Source of the DNA: Eunapius fragilis
Taxonomy: Eukaryota; Porifera; Demospongiae; Spongillida; Spongillidae
Reading direction: 5' to 3'
Assembly (NCBI GenBank): GCA_963681505.1
Contig: OY811974.1
Coordinates: forward strand, 4,953,501 to 5,017,500
Length of the DNA stretch: 64,000 nucleotides
Positions within the stretch are counted from its first letter, which is position 1, and the number at the start of each line of letters is the position of its first letter. The notes below the pieces were generated by a model. It was not told the origin of the DNA and searched no databases. It saw nothing but the letters and a program-made list of their open reading frames with translations. The position numbers were made by a program, and so were the translations under genes. Below, piece after piece: positions 1 through 10,630 of this stretch.

Positions 1-1281
1 AGTCAGGAAAATGATTAATTATTCAGGAGTGTGTATTGGATGAACCAAATAAAATTGGGTATACAAATGTATTGTGAAATAGTGTATTTAATTGAAGACA
101 ACAAAGTTTGAAAAAGCGTGCAAATTTGAAACTAAGGGGTTACAATCATTTTTGGAATGACCCAACATTATAATTTTTTTAAACTTGATTGCTTAATTAC
201 GATGATAATGTTTCTGAATACTGTAAACTGATTTACTAACTATTTTAACATACATGTACTTGTGCATGACTTGTACATGTACATGTACACAGCAAATACA
301 TGTACTTCATTGTATACACAAGTCTACCCAAACGCATGTACATGTGTGAGGTAATGTTTTAGAAGCATTGATTCGTTGCATTGATTCATGTACTAAAGTC
401 CTGGACAGCATCGAGGAAGTTTACGTTTATATAGCATGTATTTTTATTATATTCATAGCAAATCAATCACCACAATTCGGTAAAATATGTCAGCTATGTA
501 TGGTTAAAAAACGAAACTTATATAGCGTAACGTGAAATCAAAAAATTCAAGTTTATTGGGGGGTACAAAAAAAAATATTCAGTTTGACAATATTTCAGTA
601 CCCCGTCCAAAATTAAAAATCATATTTTTATTCTACATGTAATGGTATTTAAAAATACCGAAATCTCGTTTTGTGCTTAAAAACTGTCCATACGATTTTC
701 AAGCCAAGTTTTTAAAAGTTTTTGCCTCATTACTGGAGCCATATTCATCACCCACCTACTTTGTGTAAGCAAAACAACTCGCTGAAGTAACTGTGAACCC
801 ATAGTTTACATAACAGCTGTAATTGGTAAGAGCGTTGCTCAACAATCTCATGGATAAGCCCTTTCCTTTGTTCCTAACTGCTGCGTTTTTATGTAAACGG
901 TCAAGTGTTTTCAATGAATATAATTAGCTGCTAATTGTGAAATAGTTATAATTCAACTCACTGTTAAACGAGTTGGGCTAGTGAAACCAATGTAAGGAAC
1001 GTTCTTATCGGACCCCAAAGGCACCTTTTAAAAAAAAAGGCACATTACTTTTGCTTCGTCGATGTTGTCCCAGACTATAATGAGCTCTTTCAGGTCCCAT
1101 ATGTGATGACCTCTAACATCAGTTGTCCACACGCGCACGCACACGCACATACACACACACACACACAACTACATTTGTAATGTCATGAATGTTGTTGTGT
1201 GTGTGTGTGTGGTTTTAGATGTGTATGGATTGGGTAATGACATCACATCATCATACATGTACATTGCCATACTAGTTACAG
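1..1281. other. Non-coding AT-rich stretch with a decayed coiled-coil exon
   Basis: No convincing coding exon is present. Positions 200-370 resemble 45.74-45.89 kb and parts of 38.5-38.8 kb, so this is the intron context of a duplicated exon module. At about 1072-1125 there is a decayed copy of the QRQCDD exon (GATGACCTC.AACATCAGTTGTCC), whose 3' end runs into a CA repeat (about 1131-1167). A short TG repeat lies at about 1193-1212. Confidence 0.55.
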
Positions 1282-1368
1282 GAGCCCAGTGATGTCATCA
1301 TTTCAGGACTGAGGAGTGAGTTGAGCAGTCTGAACCAGATGCTGGAGGAGATGACATCATATGATCAG
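1282..1368 (+). CDS. Coiled-coil exon, ESSD type (29 codons, phase 0)
   Basis: An 87-base exon lies between a TTACAG acceptor and a GTGACT donor, open in phase 0 at both ends. It reads EPSDVIISGLRSELSSLNQ followed by an acidic helix, with the heptad-like hydrophobic spacing of a coiled coil. Near-identical exons sit at 39470-39556 and 46714-46800, and a shortened one at 31807-31881. Conservation of length, frame and both splice sites is the main evidence that it is a true exon. The parent family is not recognised. In this first module the neighbouring exons are decayed, so this copy may be expressed or relic. Confidence 0.6.
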
Positions 1369-1531
1369 GTGACTTTACAATGATACCCATGTCCATGGTG
1401 TGTAGGCTTATATTGGATGGCCTGGGTACCCTTAGTTGATTACTGCTACATGTGTATGTACATGGCGTGTAGAATGTATGCGTGCATATGGTCAAACGTT
1501 CCCCCTCCCTTCTTTATACCTTTGTGACCAG

Positions 1532-1594
1532 GCTGAGAAGGATAGAACTAAAGAATTGCAATGTGATGTGCAGTTTGACAAGGCCATCAATGTG
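1532..1594 (+). CDS. Coiled-coil exon, AEKDRTK type (21 codons, phase 0)
   Basis: A pyrimidine-rich tract and a CCAG acceptor are followed by 63 open bases and a GTAGCT donor. The peptide starts AEKDRTKELQCDVQFDKA and is predicted helical and charged. It is the shorter form of the exon at 34310-34414 (35 codons) and has the same length as the copy at 44420-44482, which uses the same donor sequence. It lies downstream of an ESSD exon, the same order as in the later module. The product is part of a long coiled-coil protein of unknown role. Confidence 0.55.
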
Positions 1595-1910
1595 GTAGCT
1601 ACATGTACATGTACATAATGACAATTTTATGGTTTAGAATGTTGGAGATGGAATATCTTGAGATAGAAATGGGTCTACATCTGAAAACTGTTAGTTATAT
1701 TAATAGCATGACGAAATACATGTACAGCATCAAACAATATCAGTAGGAGAGGCTAAAACCATCCAAATGTGTACATGTATATGGTTGTGTGCATTCTAGT
1801 GTATTGATGGGACAGTTTGATGAATTGTACAGTAGTAAGAGGAGCGTACACATACATGTACAGTACTTGGTAGTTGAAACCACTACTATGCCATCATACA
1901 TGTACAATGG

Positions 1911-2227
<317 letters not shown>

Positions 2228-2348
2228 GTGTGTTACTTCAACTGGTAGTGTAAATGTACAAAAGAATATGATAAAAGTAATTTACATGTATATATACTAA
2301 TCAAACATGCATATGTATTATACTGGTTCATACAGTGCACACACTGAA

Positions 2349-2537
2349 ACATACATGTTCATCTGCACACATATACACATGTTCGTCTGTACCCATGTAC
2401 ACATGTTCATCAGCACCCATGTACACATGTTCATCTGTACCATGTACACATGTTCATCAGCACCCATGTACACATGTTCATCTGTACCCATGTACACATG
2501 TTCATCTGTACCCATGTACACATGTTCATCTGCACGC
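2349..2537. repeat. 24-bp minisatellite, about 8 units
   Basis: The unit is CATGTTCATCTGTACCCATG plus TACA, with variants (CAGCACC, TGCAC) and one unit one base short. It contains the palindrome TGTACA and the ACATGT motif that is abundant across the window. Because 24 is a multiple of three, it gives open frames on both strands. No splice or start evidence supports a protein. Confidence 0.9.
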
Positions 2538-5120
2538 AGGGGTACAGTATATCTGTCATGATCTTAATGTTAACAGCTCAGCATTCCATGCACAAGTTGT
2601 GAAAACACACCAGGGATGGACAACTCTAAGTCAAGTCAAAGACAATAATATACTTCCATTTTTAGAAGGAAATGACACATTGCAAAATACCATATAAACA
2701 ACTGCTTTCGGCTATTCCTCTCATGTAGCTGCTTGTATGTTGGGCCTACCAGGCCACTGTTCTTACATGTAACCCCACAATGATAGGTTTGACCCCCTAG
2801 GTGTAATGAATGCCCTTTGTATTGTAAGGAGTGGGCCAAATAATTTGCCATAGAGTTATCAGGCTTTTATTATGATGGGTGGGTAGGCAACTGGGCACGG
2901 GTGGGCACTGTCAACCATGGAAGTTATGTGTCATATGCCAGAATTCAATTGTGTACTGTCAATTCATAGTGTAGTAATAGTTACATGGATAAACAACAGC
3001 ATACACAAATTGATTTCCTGTGTTCACATATACAGTATACATGTAGCGATGCACAGTTGATGGAAAACTATTTTAGCCTGTAATTATGCCATAGAAAAAA
3101 AACTCCAATAATATATTTCCTATAACCTCAATGTTTTCCTTTTTGCCTCGAGGATCAGGAATGTCCTGTCCCTCCATTTCATAGAAAAGTAGGTGTGGAT
3201 AAATCATGAATGACAAAGCGTATTGTCACACGTAAATGCTATACTCATAAGTGGCGTTATATAAATGGCTACATTCATTTGGACATACACAGGGGAAAAA
3301 GACATAGAATCATTTAGAAATCATATAGAAATCATTGCACGATTGAACAGAGAATCACACATATTAATAAAAGCATACGATATTGTGTGATTTTCTGTTC
3401 AATCACACAAACATTTCTAAATGATTTCTATTGTGTGTGTAATATTATTATTACAATACATACACATGGGTATAATCTTAAACATAGCCTACATGTATAG
3501 TTAATGTTAATTCAAAATTCATCTGGTGAGGATGGCAGTGGCATTAATGAGTTCTTTTTTTCCTCCTACGCAAACTCTACTCTCACACCTTAACGCTGTA
3601 GATTTATTTCACTTCACATAAAAAGAACAGAAGTTATAACATCTCTCAGACTAAGTGGTCAGGTGTAGCTAATCATTTGTCTATCACATGGATGCTGTAC
3701 AACTGCCGTCAACTACAGATCATATGTTTATTCATTCTAAAAATGCGATGCAAACGCTACGCGAACATAACATGTACATGTACGTGTACTTTTTTGTGAC
3801 TGCTATGTACTACATGGTATCAATGTGTGCATGGTAATTATACCTATGCACAAGCAGCCGTATTAAGTGGTAATAAGAAGTCAATAACCAAATGCTCCAC
3901 AGGTCCACACTATTTGTTCAAGCTGTTCCACACAATGCACTGCCATCTTGAAGCCAGTGGAGTGTCAATTAGCTTGTGTTCATCACTTCCAAATAATTGA
4001 TGTGCAGATGGAACTAAGTGTTGTTAAAGGTGTCAGTTTTATGAAGACCTACAAAAGAGCCAACCTTTCTGCCATCATTCATGAAGCCAGTACCTCAATC
4101 ACTACCACTTCATTCATGGTATGTACAATTGTACACCACATAAGAGATGCCATCCATCCTCATCAATGGCGAATCTAGGATTTCAGAAAAGAGGGGTTGT
4201 TAAATAATATTCATTAAAATGGGAGGGGTACCACTTGCCAATTGTGCACCACATAAGATATACTATCCATGCTCTTGTGCATATACAATTTTCAAGTACA
4301 GTGCAGCAGATTTGATGTGTACTTTGCCTACTACTAAGCTTGCTGTAGGCTTTATATGTATGCATGCTTTTTAATGTTTAGCTGTCTGGTTAAGTGGTGT
4401 GTGTTTTGAGTTGTTGTTTTGTGTAAGTACTGTGATTAAGCGTATAAAACTGATTTACATGTGCTAACTTGCATGTACTTATATAGTAAATACATATGCT
4501 TCACAGTTTAAAGCACATCTGGTCCAACTTTCCTCTTCCCTCCTCCCTGGCTTTATAACAAGGATGAGGTCAATAGAGGTAAGCATTACTGGAGGAAAGT
4601 TGAACCATCATTGGTTTCGCTATTTTATGGGTTGCTCTGGGGAGAGGTGATGTGTTGGTGGGAACTACTAGGGTGAAAAGATTAGCGTGATCTCATGAAA
4701 TACAGGTCCTATTTGCATTGAGTTTCAAGCTCAGTATTTTCTCCCCTACAGTGCATCCTTGTTTAGTTTATGCCTAACAAGGTCCTGGATTGATTTAATG
4801 CCAGAATTCGTTGCATATATGTGTCGTTCCTATGATATTTCTAGAACGATCACACACAAAGCACTAGCACTGTTTCACAGTGTTTGATAAACCTGCTTGT
4901 ACATTATCATTTTATATCTTTAGAATAGCAGCACATCATTTATTGCACAAACATCGGTTTTGTGTAGACCCCGGAACACATAATGCATGAACTCAATTTG
5001 GATGAACTGTGAAGGAGATAATGAGCTTGAAATGAATTTTAGCAAGAAAAGGTTTCCATGCGATCATGCTATTTTTTCACCCGGTATTATAATGTACTTC
5101 TCTAGTCCATGTTGTTAAGA
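2538..5120. other. Non-coding stretch with decayed module sequence
   Basis: No reliable exon is seen. Positions 3830-3960 match 48.73-48.86 kb (around CCACAGGTCCACAC), and 4070-4150 match 50.66-50.72 kb (CTGCCATCATTCATGAAGCC, with GTATGT or GTACGC after TTCATG). This supports a large duplication joining this region to the 3' part of the second coiled-coil gene. The AIIHEAS reading at about 4068 may be a decayed continuation of the AEKDRTK exon. Confidence 0.45.
3309..3431. repeat. Hairpin (small foldback element)
   Basis: The left arm reads AATCATTTAGAAATCAT...GATTGAACAGA and the right arm returns the complement (TCTGTTCAATC...ATTTCTAAATGATT). There are mismatches and a short AT-rich loop. 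It is probably a small non-autonomous transposon. No target duplication was identified. Confidence 0.6.
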
Positions 5121-5165
5121 TTTCAGGACTGAAGAGTGAGCTGAGAATATGACATCATCTCACAA
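5121..5165 (+). pseudogene. Relic of an ESSD coiled-coil exon
   Basis: The sequence TTTCAGGACTGAAGAGTGAG followed by CTGAGAATATGACATCATCT matches the middle and end of the ESSD exon. An internal piece is missing, and neither the acceptor side nor the GTGACT donor remains. A large hairpin begins just downstream. Confidence 0.55.
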
Positions 5166-5220
5166 GATTGTTATTTCGTGTTATCCTGAAAAAGACAGCT
5201 CGTTTTAGTTAATAGCATCC

Positions 5221-5686
5221 CGGGAGAAAAAAACGGCGTAATCGCGCGTTATTGTGCGTGAAAAACGGCCATAACAACGCCAAATTCGGCGGTCTTCAAA
5301 ACGCTGTATCTTCTTGATTGTGCAATACAGTACAGCTACAATTTGCATATTTACAAAGCGGTCCTGTATCTATAGAAGTCCAAAGAGGTTTAGTTTGCGA
5401 TGCATCGTTCCGAAGATATTCATACTCAAGTAAAGGGCTTGATTTCGCAAGGTTTTGTATTTGAAGCCCGCGAAACCTTGTTCTAAGTTGATTGTGAATA
5501 TCTTCGGAACGATGCATCGCAAACTAAACCATCTTTGGACTTCTATAAACTTTGTAAATATGCAAAATGTAGCTCTACTATATTGCACAATCAAGAAGAT
5601 ACAGCGTTTTGAAGACCGCGTAATTTGGCGCTATTATGGCCGTTTTTCACGCACAATAACGCGCGATTACGCCGTTTTTATCTCCC
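5221..5686. mobile_element. Foldback element of about 466 bp
   Basis: Two arms of roughly 200 bp are inverted copies. The outer part is GGGAGAAAAAAACGGCGTAA with the complement CGCCGTTTTTATCTCCC. The arms continue through CGCGCGTTATTGTGCGTGAA, AAAACGCTGTATCTTCTTG and GATGCATCGTTCCGAAGAT. The arms carry small differences (for example GGTTTAG against ATGGTTTAG) and a loop of about 60 bp. No transposase is encoded, so it is a non-autonomous hairpin element. It breaks up an old coiled-coil exon region. Confidence 0.85.
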
Positions 5687-5737
5687 TGGCTGTGTTTATT
5701 TGTTAGAGCAATAAATATTTCAATTTCAGTAACAGAG

Positions 5738-5770
5738 AAAGGGGCTAAAGCCATCAAAATATGTATTGAT
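5738..5770 (+). CDS. Short coiled-coil exon, GAKAIK type
   Basis: Eleven codons (KGAKAIKICID) run up to a good GTGAGT donor, after a polypyrimidine stretch and an AACAGAG acceptor. It corresponds to the 14-codon exons at 37712-37753 and 44861-44902 (GFNAIKM and GYNAIKM). Its preceding intron ends share TTTCAATTTCAGTAACAG-like sequence with them. The acceptor choice is uncertain by a few bases. It lies 100 bases upstream of the gypsy insertion. Confidence 0.45.
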
Positions 5771-5870
5771 GTGAGTGAGGTTGTTGTTTACTTATCTTAA
5801 TTTTTAAAATGAAGGATAGGGCCAATATACATGGTTCATTTCCCTATGATTCATGTACATGTACCAGTTT

Positions 5871-5875
5871 GCTGT
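5871..5875. repeat. Target-site duplication GCTGT (left)
   Basis: The five bases GCTGT directly precede the left LTR and recur directly after the right LTR at 10331-10335. This is the usual 5-bp duplication made by Ty3/gypsy integrases and fixes both ends of the element. Confidence 0.9.
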
Positions 5876-6088
5876 TGTAGTGTTTGTGACCTTTGGACTA
5901 TTCCACCTGCGCATGTCCAAGAGACTGGCTAAACCTTTTAGACTGGCTAAACCTGTTATTGTGTTATTGTATTTAAGGTAGTGTATTGTACCCATTGTAC
6001 GCTCTGCTGTGCTATAGTGTTTGGCAGTCCTAACTGACCCTTGGCTAGACGCTGCACGTTTAGGTCGCGGGTTAAGCCATACACTACA
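5876..6088 (+). repeat. 5' LTR (213 bp)
   Basis: It begins TGTAGTG and ends CACTACA, a 7-bp terminal inverted repeat with the usual TG...CA ends. It contains an internal direct duplication (AGACTGGCTAAACCT twice) and a TATTTAAGG stretch that could serve as a TATA-like promoter element. It is nearly identical to the copy at 10118-10330. Confidence 0.95.
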
Positions 6089-6108
6089 TTTTGGCGACGA
6101 GGAACTAC
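6089..6108 (+). other. Putative primer-binding region
   Basis: TTTTGGCGACGAGGAACTAC directly follows the 5' LTR. A TGGCGACGAGG-type sequence at this position is common in animal gypsy elements. I cannot assign the priming tRNA without a search. Confidence 0.45.
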
Positions 6109-6119
6109 AAGCTGGTGGC

Positions 6120-6836
6120 ATGGCTTTACTGGGCTCGGTGGGGCCATTTGACCGCGAGACGGACGACTGGAAATCAGACTGGGGAAGACTGCAGCAGTTC
6201 TTTTTGGCGAACGAAATCAGTGATAAAGTAAAACAGCGCGCCGTTTTTCTGAGCGTATGTGGCAGTGCCACTTACCAGCTTATACGCAGCTTGGTTGCTC
6301 CTGGAAACCCCGCGGATTAGGAGCTCGCTGTCCTCGTTAAGCTGGTGGAGGATTTTGTATCGCCGCCTCCGTCAAGCATTGTTCAGCGCTTCCATTTCAA
6401 CTCGCGCGTACAAAAGGAGTCTGAAACGATTATGCAGTACGTGGCAGAACTGAGGAAGGTCTCGGAGTATTGTGAGTTCGGGACAACGTTGGACAGCATG
6501 TTGCGGGACAGGCTGGTGTGTGGAGTTCGTGATGTTCGCCTGCAGCGCAGGTTATTGGCTGAATCTAATTTAACTTTTTCGAAGGCATTGGACCTGGCAG
6601 TCGCGGCAGAGTTGGCGGAGAAAAATGTGAGGGACCTTCAGAACACGCAGACCCATACAGCTACCCAAGACCAAGTCCACGCTGTTGACAAAGAAGTAAA
6701 TGGAATTGCTTGCCAATGTTGTGGGGGTCGCCATATGGCCCCCATATGTAAATTTAAGACGGCGGTCTGTCACAGTTGTGGCAAGGTGGGACATTTAGCT
6801 TGAGTGTGTCGGAGCAAGGCGGCTGATAGCCTCAAG
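6120..6836 (+). pseudogene. gag: gag of the gypsy element, interrupted by two stops
   Basis: The frame opens with ATG at 6120 (MALLGSVGPFDRETDDW) and encodes a retrotransposon Gag: a capsid-like region with VQRFHFNSRVQKESETIMQY and a later LRDRLVCGV motif. This is followed by two zinc knuckles, CQCCGGRHMAPIC and CHSCGKVGHLA.VC. A TAG at 6318 splits the capsid region, and a TGA at 6801 lies inside the second knuckle just before its last cysteine. Both are single-codon stops in an otherwise continuous frame. Gag normally packages the element RNA in cytoplasmic particles. With the stops this copy should make only a truncated product unless they are read through or are sequence errors. Confidence 0.85.
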
Positions 6837-9800
6837 CAAAGGCGAGGAAATCCAGAACAACAAGCGGTGTCTACGGGTATTCATCAGATCCCGGAGCGAG
6901 TGCCCAAGCCCTTGGCAGAGGATAGCCCAGAGTCCGACGATGGGGAGGAGCGAGCGTATACCCTCTTTGCCCTGGGTAGTCCCCCGGGGGCCCCATTGAA
7001 GATTAAAATTCTTGTAAACGGTGCTCTACTGGAGATGGAGATTGATACCGGTGCGGCTCTGTCCATCATAGGGGAAGCCACCTACAAGCAATTGTGGGCC
7101 AAAGACAAAACACTGCGGTTGTCACATACATCTACCGTGTTGAGGACCTATACTGGTGAGAAGCTGATTATTTTGGGACGAATTTCAGTGAGGGCTTGTT
7201 ACAAAGGGCAAGCAGCACAATTGAGCCTACTTGTGGTGGAAGGAGATGGACCATCGTTGATGGGTCGAGACTGGTTGTGCAAGTTGAAACCAGACCTTTC
7301 CGTCTTCAGAACTATTGCCAGAAGTGGGTTACAGGAAGTACTAGACAAGCATGCTGCTCTGTTCAAAGAGGAACTAGGCCTTGTAAAAGGGGCTCACTGT
7401 TAAGTTCCGGGTGGATTCAAATGTGCGCCCTATATTTTGCAAGCATCGTACAGTGCCATATGCTCTACGAGGAAGGGTGGAAGAGGAGCTGAATAGACCG
7501 GTGGCATGTGGAGTCCTGGAACCTGTTCCGTTCTCAGACTGGGCAGCTCCTGTGGTTCCAATTGTCAAGCAAGATGGACGAATCAGGATTTGTGGAGATT
7601 TCAAGTTGACAATTAATCAAGTGGCACATGTAGAGATCTACCCTCTACTTCGTATTGAAGATTTACTGGCCTCTTTGGGGAAAGGAAAATTGTTTTCCAA
7701 ACTTGACCTGGCAGATGCTTATTTACAGTTAGCCTTAGAAGAGGACTCAAAGAAGTATGTCACTATTTCAACACACAAGGGCCTCTACCATTTTAATAGG
7801 CTTTCGTTTGGTGTCGCCTCTGCACCTGCCATCTTCCAGCGGACCATAGAGAGTCTGTTACAGGGCATCTCCAATATTAGTGTGTACATAGATGATATCC
7901 TGGTTTCAGGATCCTCAGAAATGGAACATTTGCAGACTCTGGAGCAAGTCATGACAAGATTGGAACAGGCAGGGATGCGATTGAAGAAACCAAAGTGCGC
8001 CTTTTTGATGAATTCGGTGGAATACTTGGGCCACTGTATCTCAGCTGACGGTATCCGCCCATCTCCAGAAAGGAAGCGAGCAGTGATAGAGGCTCCAGCC
8101 CCTCAAAATTTAGAACAATTGAGATCGTTCTTGGGTTTAGTTAATTATTATGGCAAGTTTCTGCCTAATCTTGCTAATACCCTTTCTCCGTTGTACAGGT
8201 TGCTGCAAAAGAATGTTGCTTGGAGTTGGGGTGATGATCATAAGAGAGCCTTCCAGGCTGCTAAGTCTCAGCTGACGTCAGCAGACCTTCTGACGCATTT
8301 TGATCCTGATAAAAAACTGATCCTGTCCTGTGATGCTTCTCCCTATGGTGTGGGAGCTGTGTTGGCCCATGAATTGGAAGACGGGTCAGACAGACCGATT
8401 GCCTATGCTTCCCGCACATTGGCACCTGCTGAGAGAAAACACCCACAGATTGAAAAGGAAGGGTTGGCAGTAGTCTTTGTAGTAAAGAAGTTCCATCACT
8501 ATTTGTTGGGTAGGACCTTTACAGTGTATTCTGACCATAAGCCGCTGCAGTTTCTTAGTGAGAAACGTTCTGTTCCTGCCATGGCTTCATCACGAATTCA
8601 GAGGTGGGCACTAACTTTAAGTGCGTACAGCTACCAGATTAAGTTCAGGCCTGGGAAGGAGCAAGGAAATGCAGATTGCCTCAGTCGGCTACCCCTAGCT
8701 GAGGCGCCAAGTGATGTTCCAGTGCCAGGGGATTTGATTCTGATGATGGGCGCTCTGGCTGATCAGGAGTCCCCTGTGACATTTACTAACATCAAAGCAT
8801 GGACAGGGAAGGACCCTCTGCTCTCCCACGTCAGACACATGATCCTGCTGGTTGGCAAGAGGATTCATCCTTTGCAGAAAAGTTGCAACCATTTACGCGA
8901 CGTAAAGATGAGCTAAGTGTGCAGGATGAATGCATTTTATGGGGACATCGTGTTGTAATACCGCCAGCTGGGGTGGAGGCAGTGATTCGGGTGTTACATG
9001 ATGCACATCCAGGTATACATCGAATGAAAGCTTTGGCTCGGAGTATGGTGTGGTGGCCTGGAATTGATGCAGATTTGGAGACAAAAGTTAAGCAATGTGC
9101 AGCATGTCAGGCCAACAGAAAGTCACCTCCAGAAGCACCACTGCACCCTTGGGAGTGGCCATCCAAGCCTTGGTCACGCCTTCATGTAGACTTCGCCGGT
9201 CCGTTCATGGGTAGGACTTTCTTAATCCTGGTTGATGCACACTCTAAATGGCTTGAGGTAGTACCAGTATCAACACCATCCTCCCAGCAGGCTATCAAAG
9301 CTCTCAGGCACATATTTTCTACTCATGGGCTACCTGAAGTGTTGGTCACTGATAATGGTTCTGCCTTTACAAGTATGGATTTTGCTACCTTCGTTAAAAG
9401 GAATGGGTTTAGACATATCAGGTGTGCTCCCTACCATCCAGCTAGTAATGGTCTAGCCGAACGGGCAGTGCAAACGTTCAAGGAAGCCATGAAGAAGATG
9501 GTTACAGGGGGGGATTTGGATACTCACCTATCTCGATTCCTTTTCCAATAGAGATTAACTCCTCACTCTACTACAGGTCATTCTCCGGCAGAACTGTTGT
9601 TTGGTCGTAAGCCAAGATCACACCTTGATTTTCTGTTCCCAGAGGTGGGAGTCAGAGTCTGGAAGGAGCAAGAACGCCAGAAGAAGAGGCATGATGAGCA
9701 TGCTAAGACTCGTACGTTCAGAACTGGTGACCTGGTGTATGCTCGCAACTTCAGTGGCAATGGTCCTAAATGGATATCAGGGATGGTGGTTGCGGTGACA

Positions 9801-10094
9801 GGTCCAGTGTCCATGGTCATTATTCTTAGTGATGGTCAGCAAGTGCGACGTCATATTGATCATGTACATGCTCGTGGTTGTGAAGAAGTGGTACCTGTTA
9901 CATCTGATGATGAAGTGTTCCCAAGGGGGACACTTGACACTTCAGAGGTTGTTCCAGCAGAACCTGACCCACAGGCCCTACCAGAACCAGTTCCTGATGC
10001 CCCAGCAGAACCCACTGTGAAACCAACAGAAGCTCCTGAACCAGTTGTACTCAGACGTTCTACTCGTGTACATCGTCCACCTGATCGTCTCTGA
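6837..10094 (+). pseudogene. pol: pol of the gypsy element: protease, RT, RNase H, integrase (frameshifted)
   Basis: The protease has its active site IDTGAALSII at 7044 onward. A one-base excess in GGGG near 7395 changes frame before the RT. The RT (7411 onward) has FSKLDLADAY, the catalytic YIDD at 7885-7896 and YLGH. RNase H follows with SCDASPYGVGA, QIEKEGLA and YSDHKPLQF. Near 8848 the frame shifts again. The integrase has an HHCC-type zinc region (HPGIH...CAAC) and the D, D, E residues at 9189 (HVDFAG), 9351 (TDNGS) and 9459 (LAERAV). A TAG at 9549 interrupts it. The C-terminus resembles a GPY/F module (TGPVSMVI..DGQ..RRHIDHV). All catalytic residues remain, but the chain is not continuous. 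Pol would reverse-transcribe and integrate the element. Confidence 0.9.
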
Positions 10095-10104
10095 AGTTGG
10101 AACT

Positions 10105-10117
10105 AAAGGGGGAGGAG
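10105..10117 (+). other. Polypurine tract
   Basis: AAAGGGGGAGGAG lies immediately before the 3' LTR, the expected place for the primer of plus-strand synthesis. Confidence 0.85.
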
Positions 10118-10330
10118 TGTAGTGTTTGTGACCTTTGGACTATTCCACCTGCGCATGTCCAAGAGACTGGCTAAACCTGTTAGACTGGCTAAACCTGTTA
10201 TTGTGTTATAGTATTTAAGGTAGTGTATTGTACCCATTGTACGCTCTGCTGTGCTATAGTGTTTGGCAGTCCTAACTGACCCTTGGCTAGACGCTGCGCG
10301 TTTAGGTCGCGGGTTAAGCCATACACTACA
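10118..10330 (+). repeat. 3' LTR (213 bp)
   Basis: It has the same length and TGTAGTG...CACTACA ends as the 5' LTR. The differences I can see are CCTGTTAGA against CCTTTTAGA, GTTATAG against GTTATTG, and GCTGCGCG against GCTGCACG. The TSD GCTGT follows it at 10331-10335. Confidence 0.95.
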
Positions 10331-10630
10331 GCTGTCTCCAGAAACAATTATTGTGTGATGTACATGTATAAACTGTTATTTAAACCATTGCACTGCCAGT
10401 TACATCATTGCAATTGTATGCAGCATAACTTTGGTTGTTAACATGTACAGGGTATTCCAATGGTTGCACAAAATCTTTGAGCTGTTACTAACTCGAAGAT
10501 TTGACCCGGCTCTACGATCACCCTAGTGATTTACACACGTACAATTCATTCAATGAGTACAATAATTAATTTTATTATACCGTACACTTTTTCTTAAGCT
10601 GTAGGATATGGCGTCTTTTATATATTTTAG

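Larger units (their letters stand above)
5876..10330 (+). mobile_element. Ty3/gypsy LTR retrotransposon, full length but with broken ORFs
   Basis: A 4455-bp element has two 213-bp LTRs, a 5-bp TSD (GCTGT), a primer-binding region, a purine tract, and gag-pol in the order Gag, zinc knuckles, protease, RT, RNase H and integrase. The order RT-RNase H-integrase and the GPY/F-like region after the integrase identify it as Ty3/gypsy. No envelope gene is seen. The LTRs differ at 3 of 213 positions by my count, which suggests a young insertion. The coding region nevertheless has three in-frame stops (6318, 6801, 9549) and two frame changes (near 7395 and 8848). It sits between the last small coiled-coil exon and the charged-repeat exon of module A, in the same orientation as the host gene. 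Confidence 0.95.

Noticed and set aside
2307-2697. ORFs with MYTCSSVP repeats and the reverse-strand equivalent
   Set aside because: The 24-bp minisatellite has no stops in several frames on both strands; no splice sites or flanking coding sequence support it.
10118-10330. Promoter for the charged-repeat exon supplied by the 3' LTR
   Set aside because: The orientation would allow it, but nothing in the sequence shows a transcript starting there.
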